From assembly GCA_033763695.1 (NCBI GenBank), contig JANRKB010000002.1, positions 87,438-151,437 on the forward strand: 64,000 nt of DNA, in the 5' to 3' direction. Numbering within the stretch: position 1 is the stretch's first letter; the number at the start of each line of letters is the position of its first letter. The notes below the pieces were generated by a model, which saw only the letters and a program-made list of their open reading frames with translations, did not search any database and was not told where the DNA came from. Below, piece by piece: positions 38,461 through 48,700 of the stretch. The translations under genes and the position numbers were made by a program. The stretch comes from JANRKB01 sp033763695 (GTDB lineage: Bacteria > Planctomycetota > Phycisphaerae > Phycisphaerales > UBA1924).

Positions 38461-39723
38461 ATGACCGTCGCACCCAGCCGCGTCCCTTCCGCCAGCGTCT
38501 CTCCCTCGACCGATCCGCTTCAACTGATCGACGTCGATCACGTGCAGTTCTACGTCGGCAACGCCAAGCAGGCGGCGTTCTTCTACGCCCACTGCTTCGG
38601 CTTTCAGATCGAGCAGGTCTGCGACCTCACCACCGGCAGCCGCGACTGCGCCCACTACCTGCTCACGCAGGGCAACATCCGCTTCATCCTCAGCAGCCCG
38701 CTCTCGCCCGAGCATCACTCGGCGATGGAGATTGCGATGTACGGCGACGGCGTCAAGGACGTCGCATTCACCGTCTTTGACGCCGAGAAGGCGTGGGAAC
38801 GCGCGGTGAAGAACGGGGCACAGCCCGCGTATGAGCCGCGCGTCTTCAAGGACGAGCACGGCACAGTCACCATGGCGGGCATCCGCACCTACGGCCGCGT
38901 GTGTCACTCGTTCGTGAGCCGCACCGGCGCGTACGACCTCGTCAACGTCAAGAAGGGCGGCGCGTTCAAGCCCCGCTTCCGCCGCATCGACGGCGGACTG
39001 TGCACGCCCGCGACAGGCTGCGGCCCGCAGGGCGGCATGGGCTCGTCGATCCTCGCGATCAATGAGCACAACAAGAAGAACCCCTGCGGCCTCAAGTACG
39101 TTGACCACCTCGTCGGCAACGTCGAACTCGGCAAGATGAACTACTGGGTGAAGTGGTACGAAGACGTGCTTGAGTTCAAGATGTTCAAGCACTTCGACGA
39201 TGCCGACATCTCCACCGAATACTCGGCGCTGATGTCCAAGGTGATGTCGAGCGGCAACAACCTCATCAAGATGCCGATCAACGAGCCCGCGCACGGCAAG
39301 AAGAAGAGCCAGGTGCAGGAATACCTCGACTGGCACGCCAACACCCCCGGCGTGCAGCACCTCGCGCTGCGCACCGATGACGAACTGCATTCGATCGCGG
39401 CTCTGCGCTCGCGCGGCGTCGACTTCCTCACGCTGCCCGACGCGTACTACGACAAGGTGTGGGCCCGCGTGAACGGCATGCTGACGCAGCACGGGCACGA
39501 GGCGGTGAAGGAAGACCATCAGCGCATCCGCGACCTGGGCATCTTGGTCGACGCGGATGATGAGGGGTATCTGCTGCAACTCTTCACCAAGCCGCTGCAG
39601 GACCGCCCGACGCTGTTCTTTGAGATCATCTGCCGCCGCGGCTCACAGTCGTTCGGCAAGGGCAACTTCAAGGCGCTGTTCGAGGCGCTGGAGTTGGAGC
39701 AGGAGCGGCGGGGGAATTTGTGA
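38461..39723 (+). CDS. hppD: 4-hydroxyphenylpyruvate dioxygenase
   Basis: The enzyme converts 4-hydroxyphenylpyruvate to homogentisate in tyrosine breakdown, using Fe(II) and O2. The 420-residue product has the two-domain vicinal oxygen chelate layout. The predicted iron ligands are H216 (VDHLVGNV), H300 (VQHLALRT) and E388 (FFEIICR), and the C-terminal GNFKALFEALE is conserved in the family. It carries a 20-residue Ser/Pro-rich N-terminal extension. Downstream genes of the pathway (hmgA, fahA) are not in the window. The start follows a dyad and a TATACT box. Confidence 0.93.
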   Translation: MTVAPSRVPSASVSPSTDPLQLIDVDHVQFYVGNAKQAAFFYAHCFGFQIEQVCDLTTGSRDCAHYLLTQGNIRFILSSPLSPEHHSAMEIAMYGDGVKDVAFTVFDAEKAWERAVKNGAQPAYEPRVFKDEHGTVTMAGIRTYGRVCHSFVSRTGAYDLVNVKKGGAFKPRFRRIDGGLCTPATGCGPQGGMGSSILAINEHNKKNPCGLKYVDHLVGNVELGKMNYWVKWYEDVLEFKMFKHFDDADISTEYSALMSKVMSSGNNLIKMPINEPAHGKKKSQVQEYLDWHANTPGVQHLALRTDDELHSIAALRSRGVDFLTLPDAYYDKVWARVNGMLTQHGHEAVKEDHQRIRDLGILVDADDEGYLLQLFTKPLQDRPTLFFEIICRRGSQSFGKGNFKALFEALELEQERRGNL

Positions 39724-39731
39724 GTTCGTGA

Positions 39732-39925
39732 GCCGCGAAGCGGCGATCGTTCCAAGCCCGGGGCGTCAGCCCCGGGAAACGTCGCACGTTTGGGTTGTGA
39801 GCACCAAAGGTGCGCCACTCGGGCGTGCGTTCGGCCTTTGTGTCGCCACTTCGTGGCTCGGCTTCGATTGCGGCACCATTCCCGGGGCTGACGCCCCGGG
39901 CTTGGAACTCACGGCCCTTCGGGCC
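39732..39925. repeat. Palindromic multi-hairpin element C
   Basis: Triloop hairpins GCCGC-GAA-GCGGC (39732-39744), GCACC-AAA-GGTGC (39801-39813), GCCAC-TTC-GTGGC (39845-39857) and GGCCC-TTC-GGGCC (39913-39925) surround a perfect 29-base inverted repeat (39750-39778 and 39879-39907). Each 29-base arm is itself a CCCGGGGC hairpin. Loops read GAA or AAA on the left half and TTC on the right half, so the element is symmetric on inversion. It lies between hppD and a response-regulator gene. Confidence 0.8.
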
Positions 39926-40147
39926 GAAGACGCATCAGCACCTTGTCTGTCCCCGGCGACGTGGCGAAGAGTTCAAGCTCGGGGTGCCAAACTCCGAGAC
40001 ACGACACCCGGATGCGCGAGGTCACGAAATGAGCACCGATGGCAGGCGACGAACGCGTCGCCCCGCCGTCGCTCCGTCGCGTGATCGACGAACCTGCCGC
40101 GCTCGCGACGTACCGCGGCCCACGGCTCGCGGCCACGCGCGCCGCAT
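39926..40147. other. Non-coding remainder between element C and the response regulator gene
   Basis: GC-rich DNA with no convincing gene. The translations are Arg/Pro/Ser-rich low complexity. No terminator with a T-tract is obvious for either flanking gene. Confidence 0.45.
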
Positions 40148-40708
40148 TCACTCCGGCCCGTTCTCGCCGCGGCCCACTCCGCTGCCGCCCGTCGTACCCG
40201 GCGTTTCCGGGCGACGCCCCACGCCTGCCTTGCGCAGGTCGCTCAGCGTCTGATGGAGCTGCCGCTGCAACATCCCCAGGCGCACCAGCGAGCGCACGCG
40301 CGTTACCAGTTCCAGCCGGTTCACCGGCTTGGTGAGGAAGTCATCCGCGCCGACCTCGACGGCACGTTCGACATCCGCCACTTCGTTCAGCGCGGTCACC
40401 ATCACGATCGGGATGTCGCGCGTCACCGCATCGCCCTTGAGCTTGGCGCACACCTGGAAGCCGCTCATCCGCGGCATCATCACATCCAGCAGGATGATGT
40501 CGGGGCGCTTGACCGCGACGGCGCTCATCGCCTCGATGCCGTCCTTGGCCGTGCGGATCTCGGCGCCAAGGTCCTCCAAGTAGGCCTCGAGCAGTTCGAG
40601 ATTCTGCTCGTTGTCATCCACGATCAGGATGCTGGCACCGGATGCGTCCAGGACGCTGGCGGCCGGATCGGTCTGCGGCCCGGCGACGGTGGGTGGAACT
40701 TGGCTCAT
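40148..40708 (-). CDS. Response regulator with a stand-alone receiver domain
   Basis: The 186-residue protein has a 28-residue leader, then a canonical CheY-like receiver: ILIVDDNEQN (acidic pocket), ILLDVMMPRMSGF (phospho-acceptor Asp), VMVTALN (switch Thr) and DDFLTKPV (conserved Lys). After the receiver there is only a short helix (TRVRSLVRLGMLQRQLHQTL) and a Gly/Arg tail, so no DNA-binding or enzymatic output is present. The receiver resembles PleD/DivK-type domains. It would signal by protein contact. No histidine kinase is adjacent. An 8-bp hairpin (40727-40748) lies in its leader. Confidence 0.88.
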   Translation of the reverse strand: MSQVPPTVAGPQTDPAASVLDASGASILIVDDNEQNLELLEAYLEDLGAEIRTAKDGIEAMSAVAVKRPDIILLDVMMPRMSGFQVCAKLKGDAVTRDIPIVMVTALNEVADVERAVEVGADDFLTKPVNRLELVTRVRSLVRLGMLQRQLHQTLSDLRKAGVGRRPETPGTTGGSGVGRGENGPE

Positions 40709-40726
40709 ACGTCTCTCGATTGTCGT

Positions 40727-40748
40727 CTTGCGAGGGGGTTCTCGCAAG
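40727..40748 (-). promoter_or_regulatory. Leader hairpin upstream of the response regulator
   Basis: CTTGCGAG and CTCGCAAG form a perfect 8-bp stem with a 6-base loop, 18 bases before the start codon on the minus strand. It could affect translation or be a protein-binding dyad. Confidence 0.35.
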
Positions 40749-41011
40749 GCCGAAGGAAACTGACCAGCGTTGGCCCGGTGCCGAGCAGCCGCACAGATAC
40801 CCAGTAAAAACACCGGCTCTTGGGAGTCCGCGTGGGGTCGCACGCCGGATTCCGGAGAAATCAATCAGAAGATTGCGGCCTATTCTTGGACCCGACGCAA
40901 CCGCACCGCGTGTGGCATAGTAAGGCCTACGGCGGTGCGACGCGGAAAAGCCCATGGAGGGCCCGCGGGCGTGAGGGTGTGATCGATTCGGGCAGGGAGG
41001 CCCACTTCACG

Positions 41012-41506
41012 ATGTCTGGAGTTTGTGCTGTGCCTCCGGTGACCAAAACGCGCATCGCGTGGGAAGACAAGTTTCGCACGCCGACGCCCGAGGAGCTGCT
41101 CCTGGGGCCGTCCAAGCAGCCCGAGTCGCTGATCGCCGAGTGCCGCGAGCGGCTGATGGCACTTGAGGGCGTGACCGAAGAGCTGAGCTGGCACGGCGTG
41201 CCGTGGCGCTGGACGTTTGCCTATCGCATGGAAGACGCCGAGGACGCGCGTCCGCTGGCCTATGTGGTGCCGCAGCCGGGCAAGGGACGCGTCTCAATCC
41301 CTCTGACGCACACGCAGATCGCCGCACTGCCGCTGCGGAAGCTGTCGAAGTTCATCCGCGATGGACTGTTGCATGCGCCGGACGTCGGAGGCGTGCGCTG
41401 GGTGCAGTGGGAACCCACGGCCAAGTCTCAGATTGATGAGATCATGAAGATCGCCGAGGTGAAGCTCGGCCTGTGCCGCGTCGCCCAAGCCGCGGGCTCG
41501 ATCTGA
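41012..41506 (+). CDS. Hypothetical protein, DUF3788-like
   Basis: The 164-residue soluble protein contains WEDKFRTPTPEELLLGPS, ELSWHGVPWRWTFAYRM, then PLAYVVPQPGKGRVSIPLTH and a C-terminal helix (KSQIDEIMKIAEVKLGL). The order of a PTxEELLG start, W-aromatic pairs and a PGKG-type strand resembles DUF3788, whose function is unknown. The start is uncertain: the ATG at 41012 is chosen, with a GGGAGG 12 bases upstream. No operon partner is apparent. Confidence 0.55.
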   Translation: MSGVCAVPPVTKTRIAWEDKFRTPTPEELLLGPSKQPESLIAECRERLMALEGVTEELSWHGVPWRWTFAYRMEDAEDARPLAYVVPQPGKGRVSIPLTHTQIAALPLRKLSKFIRDGLLHAPDVGGVRWVQWEPTAKSQIDEIMKIAEVKLGLCRVAQAAGSI

Positions 41507-41726
41507 ACCTGAGCCTTCGTCGTTTCGGAGGCAGCGGGTCGCTGCAAAGCAGCCGAGCAATCTGAAGCAACCGGCCAATGATCGCCGATTGAACCATCGC
41601 CCGCGTGCGTCGGGCAGGTGGCGGCATGTCCTGATGCGTTGTTTCAGCGGGCGCTCTGCGCCCGGGCCCAGGAACTGCGCAGCATGCCGAGAACAAGCCG
41701 AGTGATGATCTGGCCGGAGAACGGGC

Positions 41727-43298
41727 ATGCGAGTTGTGCGGCGTGACGAGAACGGGCGGGGGCGAATCGGGCTGAGTGTGCTGGCCGCACTGGCCGCGAC
41801 CATGGCGTTCGCGCCGCTCTGTGCCGCGCAGATGTTCAATGACGACGTGCAGCGCCTGATGTCCAAGGGCAAGCTGGGCAAGGGCCGCGTCGGCGTGAGC
41901 ATCATCGACGTCGCCAGCGGCGACGTGCTCGCCAATGTGCGTGCCGGCGAAGCGTTCATTCCCGCGTCCAACATGAAGCTGCTCTCCAGCGGCGCGGCAC
42001 TCCTCACGCTCGGCAAGGACTTTGTCTTCCGCACGCGCGTCGAGGCCGTGCCCGGCGCACAGCCCACCGACCCGCAGCGGCTGGTGGTGATCGGCGACGG
42101 CGACCCGGCGCTGGGTGACCCCGATGTGCTCTCGCAAATGTCCCCCAAGATGACCGTCGGTGATCTGCTCGGCACCATCGCCGATGCGGTCCGCAAGGAC
42201 GGCGGCACGCAGTTTGGCGAGCTCGTCGTCGATGATCGCGTGTTTGATCGCGACACGATCCATCCCTCGTGGCCCGTGGACCAGCTCAACCGCTGGTACT
42301 GCGCCGAGGTGATGGGCGTGAACTTCCACACCAACGTCGTGAACTTCTTCCCCGCGCCGTCTCCCGACGGCGTGGGCCGCCCGCCCAGCTACACCATCCA
42401 GCCCGAAGCGCCGTGGCTTGAAGTCGAGAACAAGGGCCGCACCGTCAAGGAAGGCAACAACTCGGCGTGGCTGACGCGCGCGGCGGACGCGAACAAGTTC
42501 ACGCTTTTCGGCGAGATCAAGTTCCGCGCCCAAGTCCCCGTCGAAGTGACGATGCACGAGCCCGCGCTTTTCATGGGTCAGGTGCTGGCCGACGCGCTGG
42601 AGGCCAAGGGCGTCAAGGTCGGTGACGGCACCTCGGGGGGGCATGCCAACCCGCACGTGCGACTGGCCGCGGCCAAGGAATCGCTCGGCACCGGCAAGAG
42701 CCTCGCCGTCGTCTCGACGCCGATGCAGGTGGTGCTCGATCGCTGCAACAGCGACTCACAGAATCTCTTCGCCGAGGCGCTGCTCAAGCGCACGGCATAT
42801 CAGGTGACCGGCGAGCCGGGCTCGTGGGGCAGCGGCGCGACCGTGCTGCGGATGCTGCTGACTGAGAAGCTCGGGCCGGAGTATGCCGCCAGCACCGAGA
42901 TCGCTGACGGCTCGGGCATGAGCGCACTGAACAAGGTGCGGCCCAGCACGCTGACGCACTGGATCGCCGCGCTTGCCAAGAACAGCGAAACGAGCGAGGC
43001 GTTCATGCACTCGCTCGCGACGCCGGGACGCGGCACGCTGAGCAAGCGATTCATGGCGAGCAAGCTCGCGTGCAATGTCCACGCCAAGAGCGGCGCGATC
43101 AACGGTGTGCGCTGTCTGTCGGGCGTCGTCGTGCATCCCACGTCGGGGCGCATGATCGCCTTCAGCGTGATGGGCAACGAGCTGCAGGGCGACGGCATCC
43201 GCGCCTCGATGGAGATCGCCGAGGAAGTGGTCGAGATGATCGACCGCTGGCTGGCGAAGACGTCACCGATCAGCAAGCGGGCTGAAGTCGGGGGTTGA
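41727..43298 (+). CDS. dacB: D-alanyl-D-alanine carboxypeptidase/endopeptidase (PBP4, DacB-like)
   Basis: The 523-residue exported protein belongs to peptidase family S13. The signal peptide is about residues 14-34 (LSVLAALAATMAFAPLCAAQ). The catalytic triad motifs are SNMK (in IPASNMKLLSSG), SQN (in NSDSQNLFAEALLK) and KSG (in HAKSGAINGV). The long region between the first two motifs carries the family-typical inserted domains. It trims or cuts peptide crosslinks in the periplasm, and so implies a peptidoglycan wall. It is convergent with the AbgT gene across an element with terminal inverted repeats. Confidence 0.92.
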   Translation: MRVVRRDENGRGRIGLSVLAALAATMAFAPLCAAQMFNDDVQRLMSKGKLGKGRVGVSIIDVASGDVLANVRAGEAFIPASNMKLLSSGAALLTLGKDFVFRTRVEAVPGAQPTDPQRLVVIGDGDPALGDPDVLSQMSPKMTVGDLLGTIADAVRKDGGTQFGELVVDDRVFDRDTIHPSWPVDQLNRWYCAEVMGVNFHTNVVNFFPAPSPDGVGRPPSYTIQPEAPWLEVENKGRTVKEGNNSAWLTRAADANKFTLFGEIKFRAQVPVEVTMHEPALFMGQVLADALEAKGVKVGDGTSGGHANPHVRLAAAKESLGTGKSLAVVSTPMQVVLDRCNSDSQNLFAEALLKRTAYQVTGEPGSWGSGATVLRMLLTEKLGPEYAASTEIADGSGMSALNKVRPSTLTHWIAALAKNSETSEAFMHSLATPGRGTLSKRFMASKLACNVHAKSGAINGVRCLSGVVVHPTSGRMIAFSVMGNELQGDGIRASMEIAEEVVEMIDRWLAKTSPISKRAEVGG

Positions 43299-43435
43299 CG
43301 GCGCGGCGTGGGTGCCTGACTCGCTGCCAATCACGGTATGTTCAATGGCGCCCGCGTGAACGCCGGAAACGTCCGTCGCGTCTCTTCTGATTCTCCGGTG
43401 ACCGGTTCGATCACCGTGCCACCGCCGACGAAGCC

Positions 43436-43523
43436 GTGCCATCGAAGTCGGCTTGGCGACTTCGATGTCTCTGACCCAACAGCGTGAGACGCATCGAAGT
43501 CCCAGAGCGGACTTCGATGGCAC
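43436..43523. repeat. 88-bp element with 14-bp terminal inverted repeats
   Basis: GTGCCATCGAAGTC (43436-43449) and GACTTCGATGGCAC (43510-43523) are perfect inverted ends. Inside, CATCGAAGTC...GACTTCGATG forms hairpin 1 (43440-43467), and an 11-bp version forms hairpin 2 (43492-43519), so the same arm occurs four times. It sits between two convergent genes. Confidence 0.85.
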
Positions 43524-43609
43524 GATCGTGCGCCGGCGCCGCTTCTACGCGATGCTCGCGTCGATGCCACCCATCACCGTGAACCAGTTCACAAGCCGCG
43601 CGCACCCCT

Positions 43610-45367
43610 TCAACCCGGCGTGTAGTGCAGCGGGCTCTTGGGGCCAAGGTCCGCACCGGTGAAGTACCACAACAGCAGGAACGCCGTCCACAGGATGCCC
43701 AGCACCACCGAATACGGCAGCATCAGCGAGATCAGGCTGCCCAGCCCCGCCTTGGGCTTGTACTTCTGCAGCACCACGAGGATGATGAGCAGGTACGAGT
43801 TCAGCGGCGTGATGATGTTGACGACCGAGTCGCCGATGCGATAGGCCGCGGTGGTCAGTTCGGGGCTGATGCCGACCATCATGAACATGGGGACGAAGAT
43901 CGGGCAAAGCACGCCGAACTTGCTGAGCATGCCGCTGATGCAGAAGTCGCCGGCGATGACGAGCACGACAAAGAGCACGATGAGCAGCGGCGCGGGCAGA
44001 TCGGCCTTCACCAGCAGCGAGCCGCCGGTGTAGGCGAGCATCTTGTCCAAGCCCGTGTAGGTGAAGTAGTTGACGAACTGGCCCATGAAGAAGGCGATGG
44101 CGAGGACGGGGATGATCGTGCGGATGCCGTGGTAGATGCCGTCCATGAAATCGCGCTGCGAGCGCAGGCCGCCGGTGAGCCAGCCATAGGCCATGCCCGG
44201 CAAGAGGAACGCGAAGAAGATGATGGGGACGATGACCTGCGACCAGCGATCGCCGGGTCGTTCGCCGGGGGCCGGCTGGCCTGTGGCGAGCAGCGGCGTG
44301 CCCGTGCCATGCAGCGGCGCGCCGGGGATCAAGATGAGCGCCGCGAAGACGCCGAGGACAAGCGTCATCACCACCATCGCGAGCGCGAGGGCCTTCTTCT
44401 CGGTCGCGTTGAGTGACAGGTCGGTCACGGCGGAGGTGTCGTGCGATGCCGCACCCTCGGCCGTGTCGCCGGCACGACGCAAACGCGGCTCGACGATGCG
44501 ATCAGTCACGAACCAGCCCGCGAGCGTGACCACCAGGGCACTGCCCGCCTTGAAGTAGATGTTGTGGGTGGCGTTGACGGTGTAGTCGGGGTCGATGATG
44601 TGGGCGGCGCTGGTGGCAACGCCGGCGAGGAAGCCATCGCCGCCGGTGGGAAAGAACCCGCCGCCGAACCCGCCCGCCACGCCGCAGAACGCCGCGGCCA
44701 GGCCCGCGATCGGCGGGCGACCCATCGCGAGATACAGCGCGGCCGCGAGCGGCGGCAGGATGATGTAGCCCGCATCACTCGCCACCGAACTGTTCGCGCC
44801 AAGCAGCACGATCATCGGCGTGAGCAGTCGCCGCGGCGTCGCGATCGCTAGCCAGCGCATCAGCGCGCTGAAGAAGCCGAACTTCTCCGCCAGGCCGATG
44901 CCCAGCATCGCCACGAAGATGAGCCCCAGCGCGGGCAAGCCCGTGAAGTTGCGCAGCATGGATGAGAACATCCAGTACGCGCCCTCGCGCGTCAGCAGGC
45001 TGCGTGGCGCGATCGGCTCGCCCTTGTTCACCAGTTCCACGTGTGGCTTGCCATCGTCACCGAGTTTGGGCGTGAGTTTGGGTGTGCCGTCGGCGTGCAG
45101 GATGGGCGTGCCGCTCGCGTCGAGCGCGGGCACGAGCGTGACCTTGGGTTCGACGGGCTGAACCTCCCAACCCGCGGCCGATCCGATTGCGCTCACCATC
45201 ACCACCAGCGCGGCGAGGATGGCAAAGAGCAGCGCCGGCTCGGGGAGTTTGTTGCCCAGACGCTCAAGCACGTCGAGCCACGACCCGCGCGCGACGCCGG
45301 TCGACGGATTCTCCGACGCGGGCGTCTGATCCGAAGAGTCGTTGGGTGATGGTGATGGCGTGGGCAT
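43610..45367 (-). CDS. AbgT-family transporter
   Basis: The 585-residue membrane protein matches the AbgT family (aminobenzoyl-glutamate import or antimetabolite export). It has GANSSVASDAGYIILPPLAAALY in the first repeat, the duplicated arrangement with FVNYFTYTGL and GDFCISGMLSKFGVLCPIFVP, and IGDSVVNIITPLNSY near the end. It carries a long periplasmic insertion after the first helix (about residues 65-120). Members export sulfonamides or import p-aminobenzoyl-glutamate, and the substrate is not decided here. No abgA/abgB hydrolase genes are adjacent. Confidence 0.88.
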   Translation of the reverse strand: MPTPSPSPNDSSDQTPASENPSTGVARGSWLDVLERLGNKLPEPALLFAILAALVVMVSAIGSAAGWEVQPVEPKVTLVPALDASGTPILHADGTPKLTPKLGDDGKPHVELVNKGEPIAPRSLLTREGAYWMFSSMLRNFTGLPALGLIFVAMLGIGLAEKFGFFSALMRWLAIATPRRLLTPMIVLLGANSSVASDAGYIILPPLAAALYLAMGRPPIAGLAAAFCGVAGGFGGGFFPTGGDGFLAGVATSAAHIIDPDYTVNATHNIYFKAGSALVVTLAGWFVTDRIVEPRLRRAGDTAEGAASHDTSAVTDLSLNATEKKALALAMVVMTLVLGVFAALILIPGAPLHGTGTPLLATGQPAPGERPGDRWSQVIVPIIFFAFLLPGMAYGWLTGGLRSQRDFMDGIYHGIRTIIPVLAIAFFMGQFVNYFTYTGLDKMLAYTGGSLLVKADLPAPLLIVLFVVLVIAGDFCISGMLSKFGVLCPIFVPMFMMVGISPELTTAAYRIGDSVVNIITPLNSYLLIILVVLQKYKPKAGLGSLISLMLPYSVVLGILWTAFLLLWYFTGADLGPKSPLHYTPG

Positions 45368-45754
45368 TGGAGTCGCAGATGATAGAGAAAAACGCCGCGA
45401 GCCCGAGCAGATTCTCGAACGATTTCGCGGGACACAAAGGTCCGAAACGATTGCGTACGTTCATGCGCGAAATCGTGCAGGGAATGGTCGGGCTCTTGTG
45501 TCAATCGCATGCCTGCGATCTTGAGCGTTTCGCACGGCGAAGCCATGAGGAAGAGCCATGTGCTCGACCCACGCTCGTTGTTGGCACGGCTATCGATCAG
45601 GGAATTCAGTCCCAAGGCTCGCGTCTCGCTGGTCGTTCGGATCTCGCCCGACGGGGGCGTATCGGACTGCATACGAGACAATCTCGCGTGGCAAACGAAC
45701 CCTGCCGGTGCCGCCGACCAACACCACGTATCGCGGATATCGAAATGTGCGCGC
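45368..45754. other. Interval without a recognised gene
   Basis: This stretch is less GC-rich than the surrounding genes. It lies between the start of the AbgT gene and the stop of the kinase-like giant. I see no convincing frame, no RNA gene and no strong hairpin. It is probably the upstream region of the AbgT gene and the trailer of the giant gene. Confidence 0.5.
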
Positions 45755-48700
45755 TTACTTGCCCGCGACGAACCCCTGCGAGCTCAAGGCCTCGCGGGCC
45801 TGTTCGAGCGGGCTCTTGGTACCGCCGGTGGCGGGGAAGACCACGCGAAAGCCGACGTCGGCAAAGCCGTAGAAGCCCGCGCCGCTGGCGAAGAGCTTCT
45901 TGGGTTCAACCGTGATCGGCTCGGTGCGTTTGGTCCACCAAGGTCCGGAAAGTGCGGAGCCGCCGATGATCTTGCGCGGGTCGTTCCCGCCCTTGGCCGC
46001 GGCGTCGGCTTCCTTGCCAAGCAAGTCCGTGATCTGCTGCGCCAGCGCACCGACCTGCCCGGCCTGCGGCGTCAGCGCATCGAGCGCGGGCGGATTGTCG
46101 TACACCCACTCCGCCACGTTGCCTTCCAGATCGCGGAAGGCATTGGCCGCCGCGGCGTCGCCCGTGGCGCGGAAGAGAATCACGCCATCGCTCGCCGAAG
46201 TCGCCGGGTCGCCGTCGCTCTTGGCGTCAACGCTCGCGGGGGCGGCGATGCCCGCGCCCGGCGGCGGGAAGACCGGCGCGATGTTGGCGTTGCCCGGATC
46301 GGCATCGACGCTCTTGACGTAATCAAACTGCTGACGGAACCACGCATCGCGGAGATTGGGCGCCTCACTCGCGCGCGGCACGCCGCCATCGGCGGCCGCA
46401 CTCCACTCGGCGGCCGACGGCAGGCGGCAGCCCATGAGCCTCGCGACCAGTGCCGCACCGCCGATGGGAATCTGCTGCATCGGCATCGGCATGCCGGGGC
46501 GTGCGAGCGACCCGTAGAGATCAGCCGTGGCGAGCACGCCGGTCGCGCCGAACTTGGTGGTGAGGTTCTTGCCCAGTGCGCGATACCAGCCCTTGCCCTG
46601 CACGCGCACGTTGGCGTCGGAGTCCGGGACGTTCGAACTGCCGATCTCGCGACGGCCGCCCTGGCCGGTCACCCATTCCCAGCCGAATGGGCCGTTCTTG
46701 AACGCGTCGCGCGTCCAGCCGCCAAAGAGCCCGCCGCCGGGCTTGTTCTGCTGGATGTCCGCCCACGCGTCGGCGGCATTGAGCACTTCAACGACCATGC
46801 CGAGCGACATCTCGTTGGTCTGCATGTACACGGCCTTGGCCGCACCCGGCGGTACGAGGCGAATGAACTCAAGGTTGTACGTGGCCTTGGTGCGCGGCCC
46901 GGTGAACGTATAGACCACGCGCGCGTTGCCCGCATCAGCCGTCGCCTTGATCCCGACCTTTTGTGCGAACAGCGACGCTGGAAGCGGCGCGTTGGGCGCG
47001 GCAGGCTCAAACGGCGGCTCGCCCTCGGCGGCCTTGGCCAAAAGCTCGATCAGCCCTTGGGCCGGCACACCAAGCTTGTCTGCCGCACCTTTGACGATGT
47101 CACGCAGCGCGGCGACGCGCGTGCGCTGAGCCGCGGCGTCTTCGCCCGCGGGCCACGATGCGATCTCACGCCGCAGGATCGCCGCGAGGATGTTGAAGCG
47201 GCCCGAGGCCGACGGGATTGCATCCGCGGCGAGCGTCGCCCACGACTCGGAGGAGAACGCCGTCGCGCCGCCAAACCCGAACGCCTCGCTCTGGGCGAGC
47301 ACGGCATCAGCATCGGCAGCACTGCCCGCGCCCGCGGCCGCACGACCCCACATGACCTTCGCGTCGGCGTCCACCAATGCGGCAAGCGCATTGGAACGCT
47401 GCGCTTCAAGCCCGCTCAGACGGGCCTTGACGTTCTTCTTGGCGGCCAGCGCCTGCGCAAGCTGATCGGGTGTCGCGGGCCACGCGCTCTGACGCGCGAG
47501 CGCACGCCACGCGGCCCAGGCACGCACCGGTGTGCCGCTCGCCGTGGACGCTTCCTTGAGCTGTGCGTCGGCGGGCTGGCTCAGCAGCGCACGCAGACCA
47601 TCAACATCGGCCTGCACACGCGTCAGCAGAGCCGGAGCCGACGTGAAAACGCTGGCAATCGCGCCCTTGTCCGCGCTCACCGCGGCGTACGAATCCTGCA
47701 CCGCTTTGTCGTCCTCGTCGGGAAGACGTGCATCGGCGAGCAGCTTGGCAACCTTGGCGTGGCGTGTCACCAGCGCGATCGCGTCCGAACGCCACTTCGC
47801 GTATGCGTCTGCCGCCCCGGCGACATCGCTTCCGGCCAGATCAGCGCCGAACGCGAGCGACTTGATCGCCGCGGCGATGCGGCCGTCAGACTCCGCCACG
47901 ATGATGCGCTCGGCGTCCTGCGCGTCGACGCGTCCGGCTTCGGCGAGCAGCGCACTCTTCTGCCCTTCATCAAGCGTGCGCGGGAAGCGGCTCGTCAGCG
48001 TGGTGTACCACTCGGCGTAGGCCCGCACCTCCGCGCTCACCTTGGTCTTGCTGTTCAGTCCCTTGAGGCGATCGGTGTTGCTCTTGATTGTGTCACGCCA
48101 CGCCTTCTCCACCGGGCCGTCGCCGCTGATTGACGCGAGGGCACGCGTGATCGCGCCCTCGGCACCCTCCTTGATGCCGATGTTCATGCTCTCGACATAG
48201 CTATTGCCCTTGGCGATCTCCTGCGGGATCGCCTTGGACTCACTCTCGATGTCCTTCTGCAAACGCTCGACCCAGCGCCGCGCCTTGAGGGCATCCACCC
48301 GCGCCGACACGCCCTCGGCGGCCTTGATCTGATCGTCCACCGCCTTGAGTTCATCAGGCTCCAGATCGGCCTTGTGATTGTCGCGGAACGCCGCGAGATT
48401 CTTCTGAAGTGCCGCGACGTCCGTCGCCCACTGCGGCAGTTTGCCGGCGCGAGGGTCGGGCGTGCTGGTGATTTCCTTCTCTTCGTAGTTTCGTGCCGTC
48501 TCCACCCAGCGGCTCAAGAGCGCGAGACTCGGCTCGCTCGACACATTGGTCGCGATGTTCTCCTTGGAGAAATCAGCACGGCGCCACACATTCTCGTCGT
48601 TGATCGCCAGCAGCCGCTTGGCCTCGTCCAGCCCTGCGCGATATTCCGCGAGCGCCTTGATCGCCTCGGCGAACGCCTTGGTGTCGGGCTCAGGCGTCTT

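Noticed and set aside
45509..48133. Long open frame of 874 codons on the plus strand opposite the kinase-like giant
   Set aside because: Its translation is Arg/His/Asp-rich and lacks any family pattern; it mirrors the codon bias of the real gene on the other strand.
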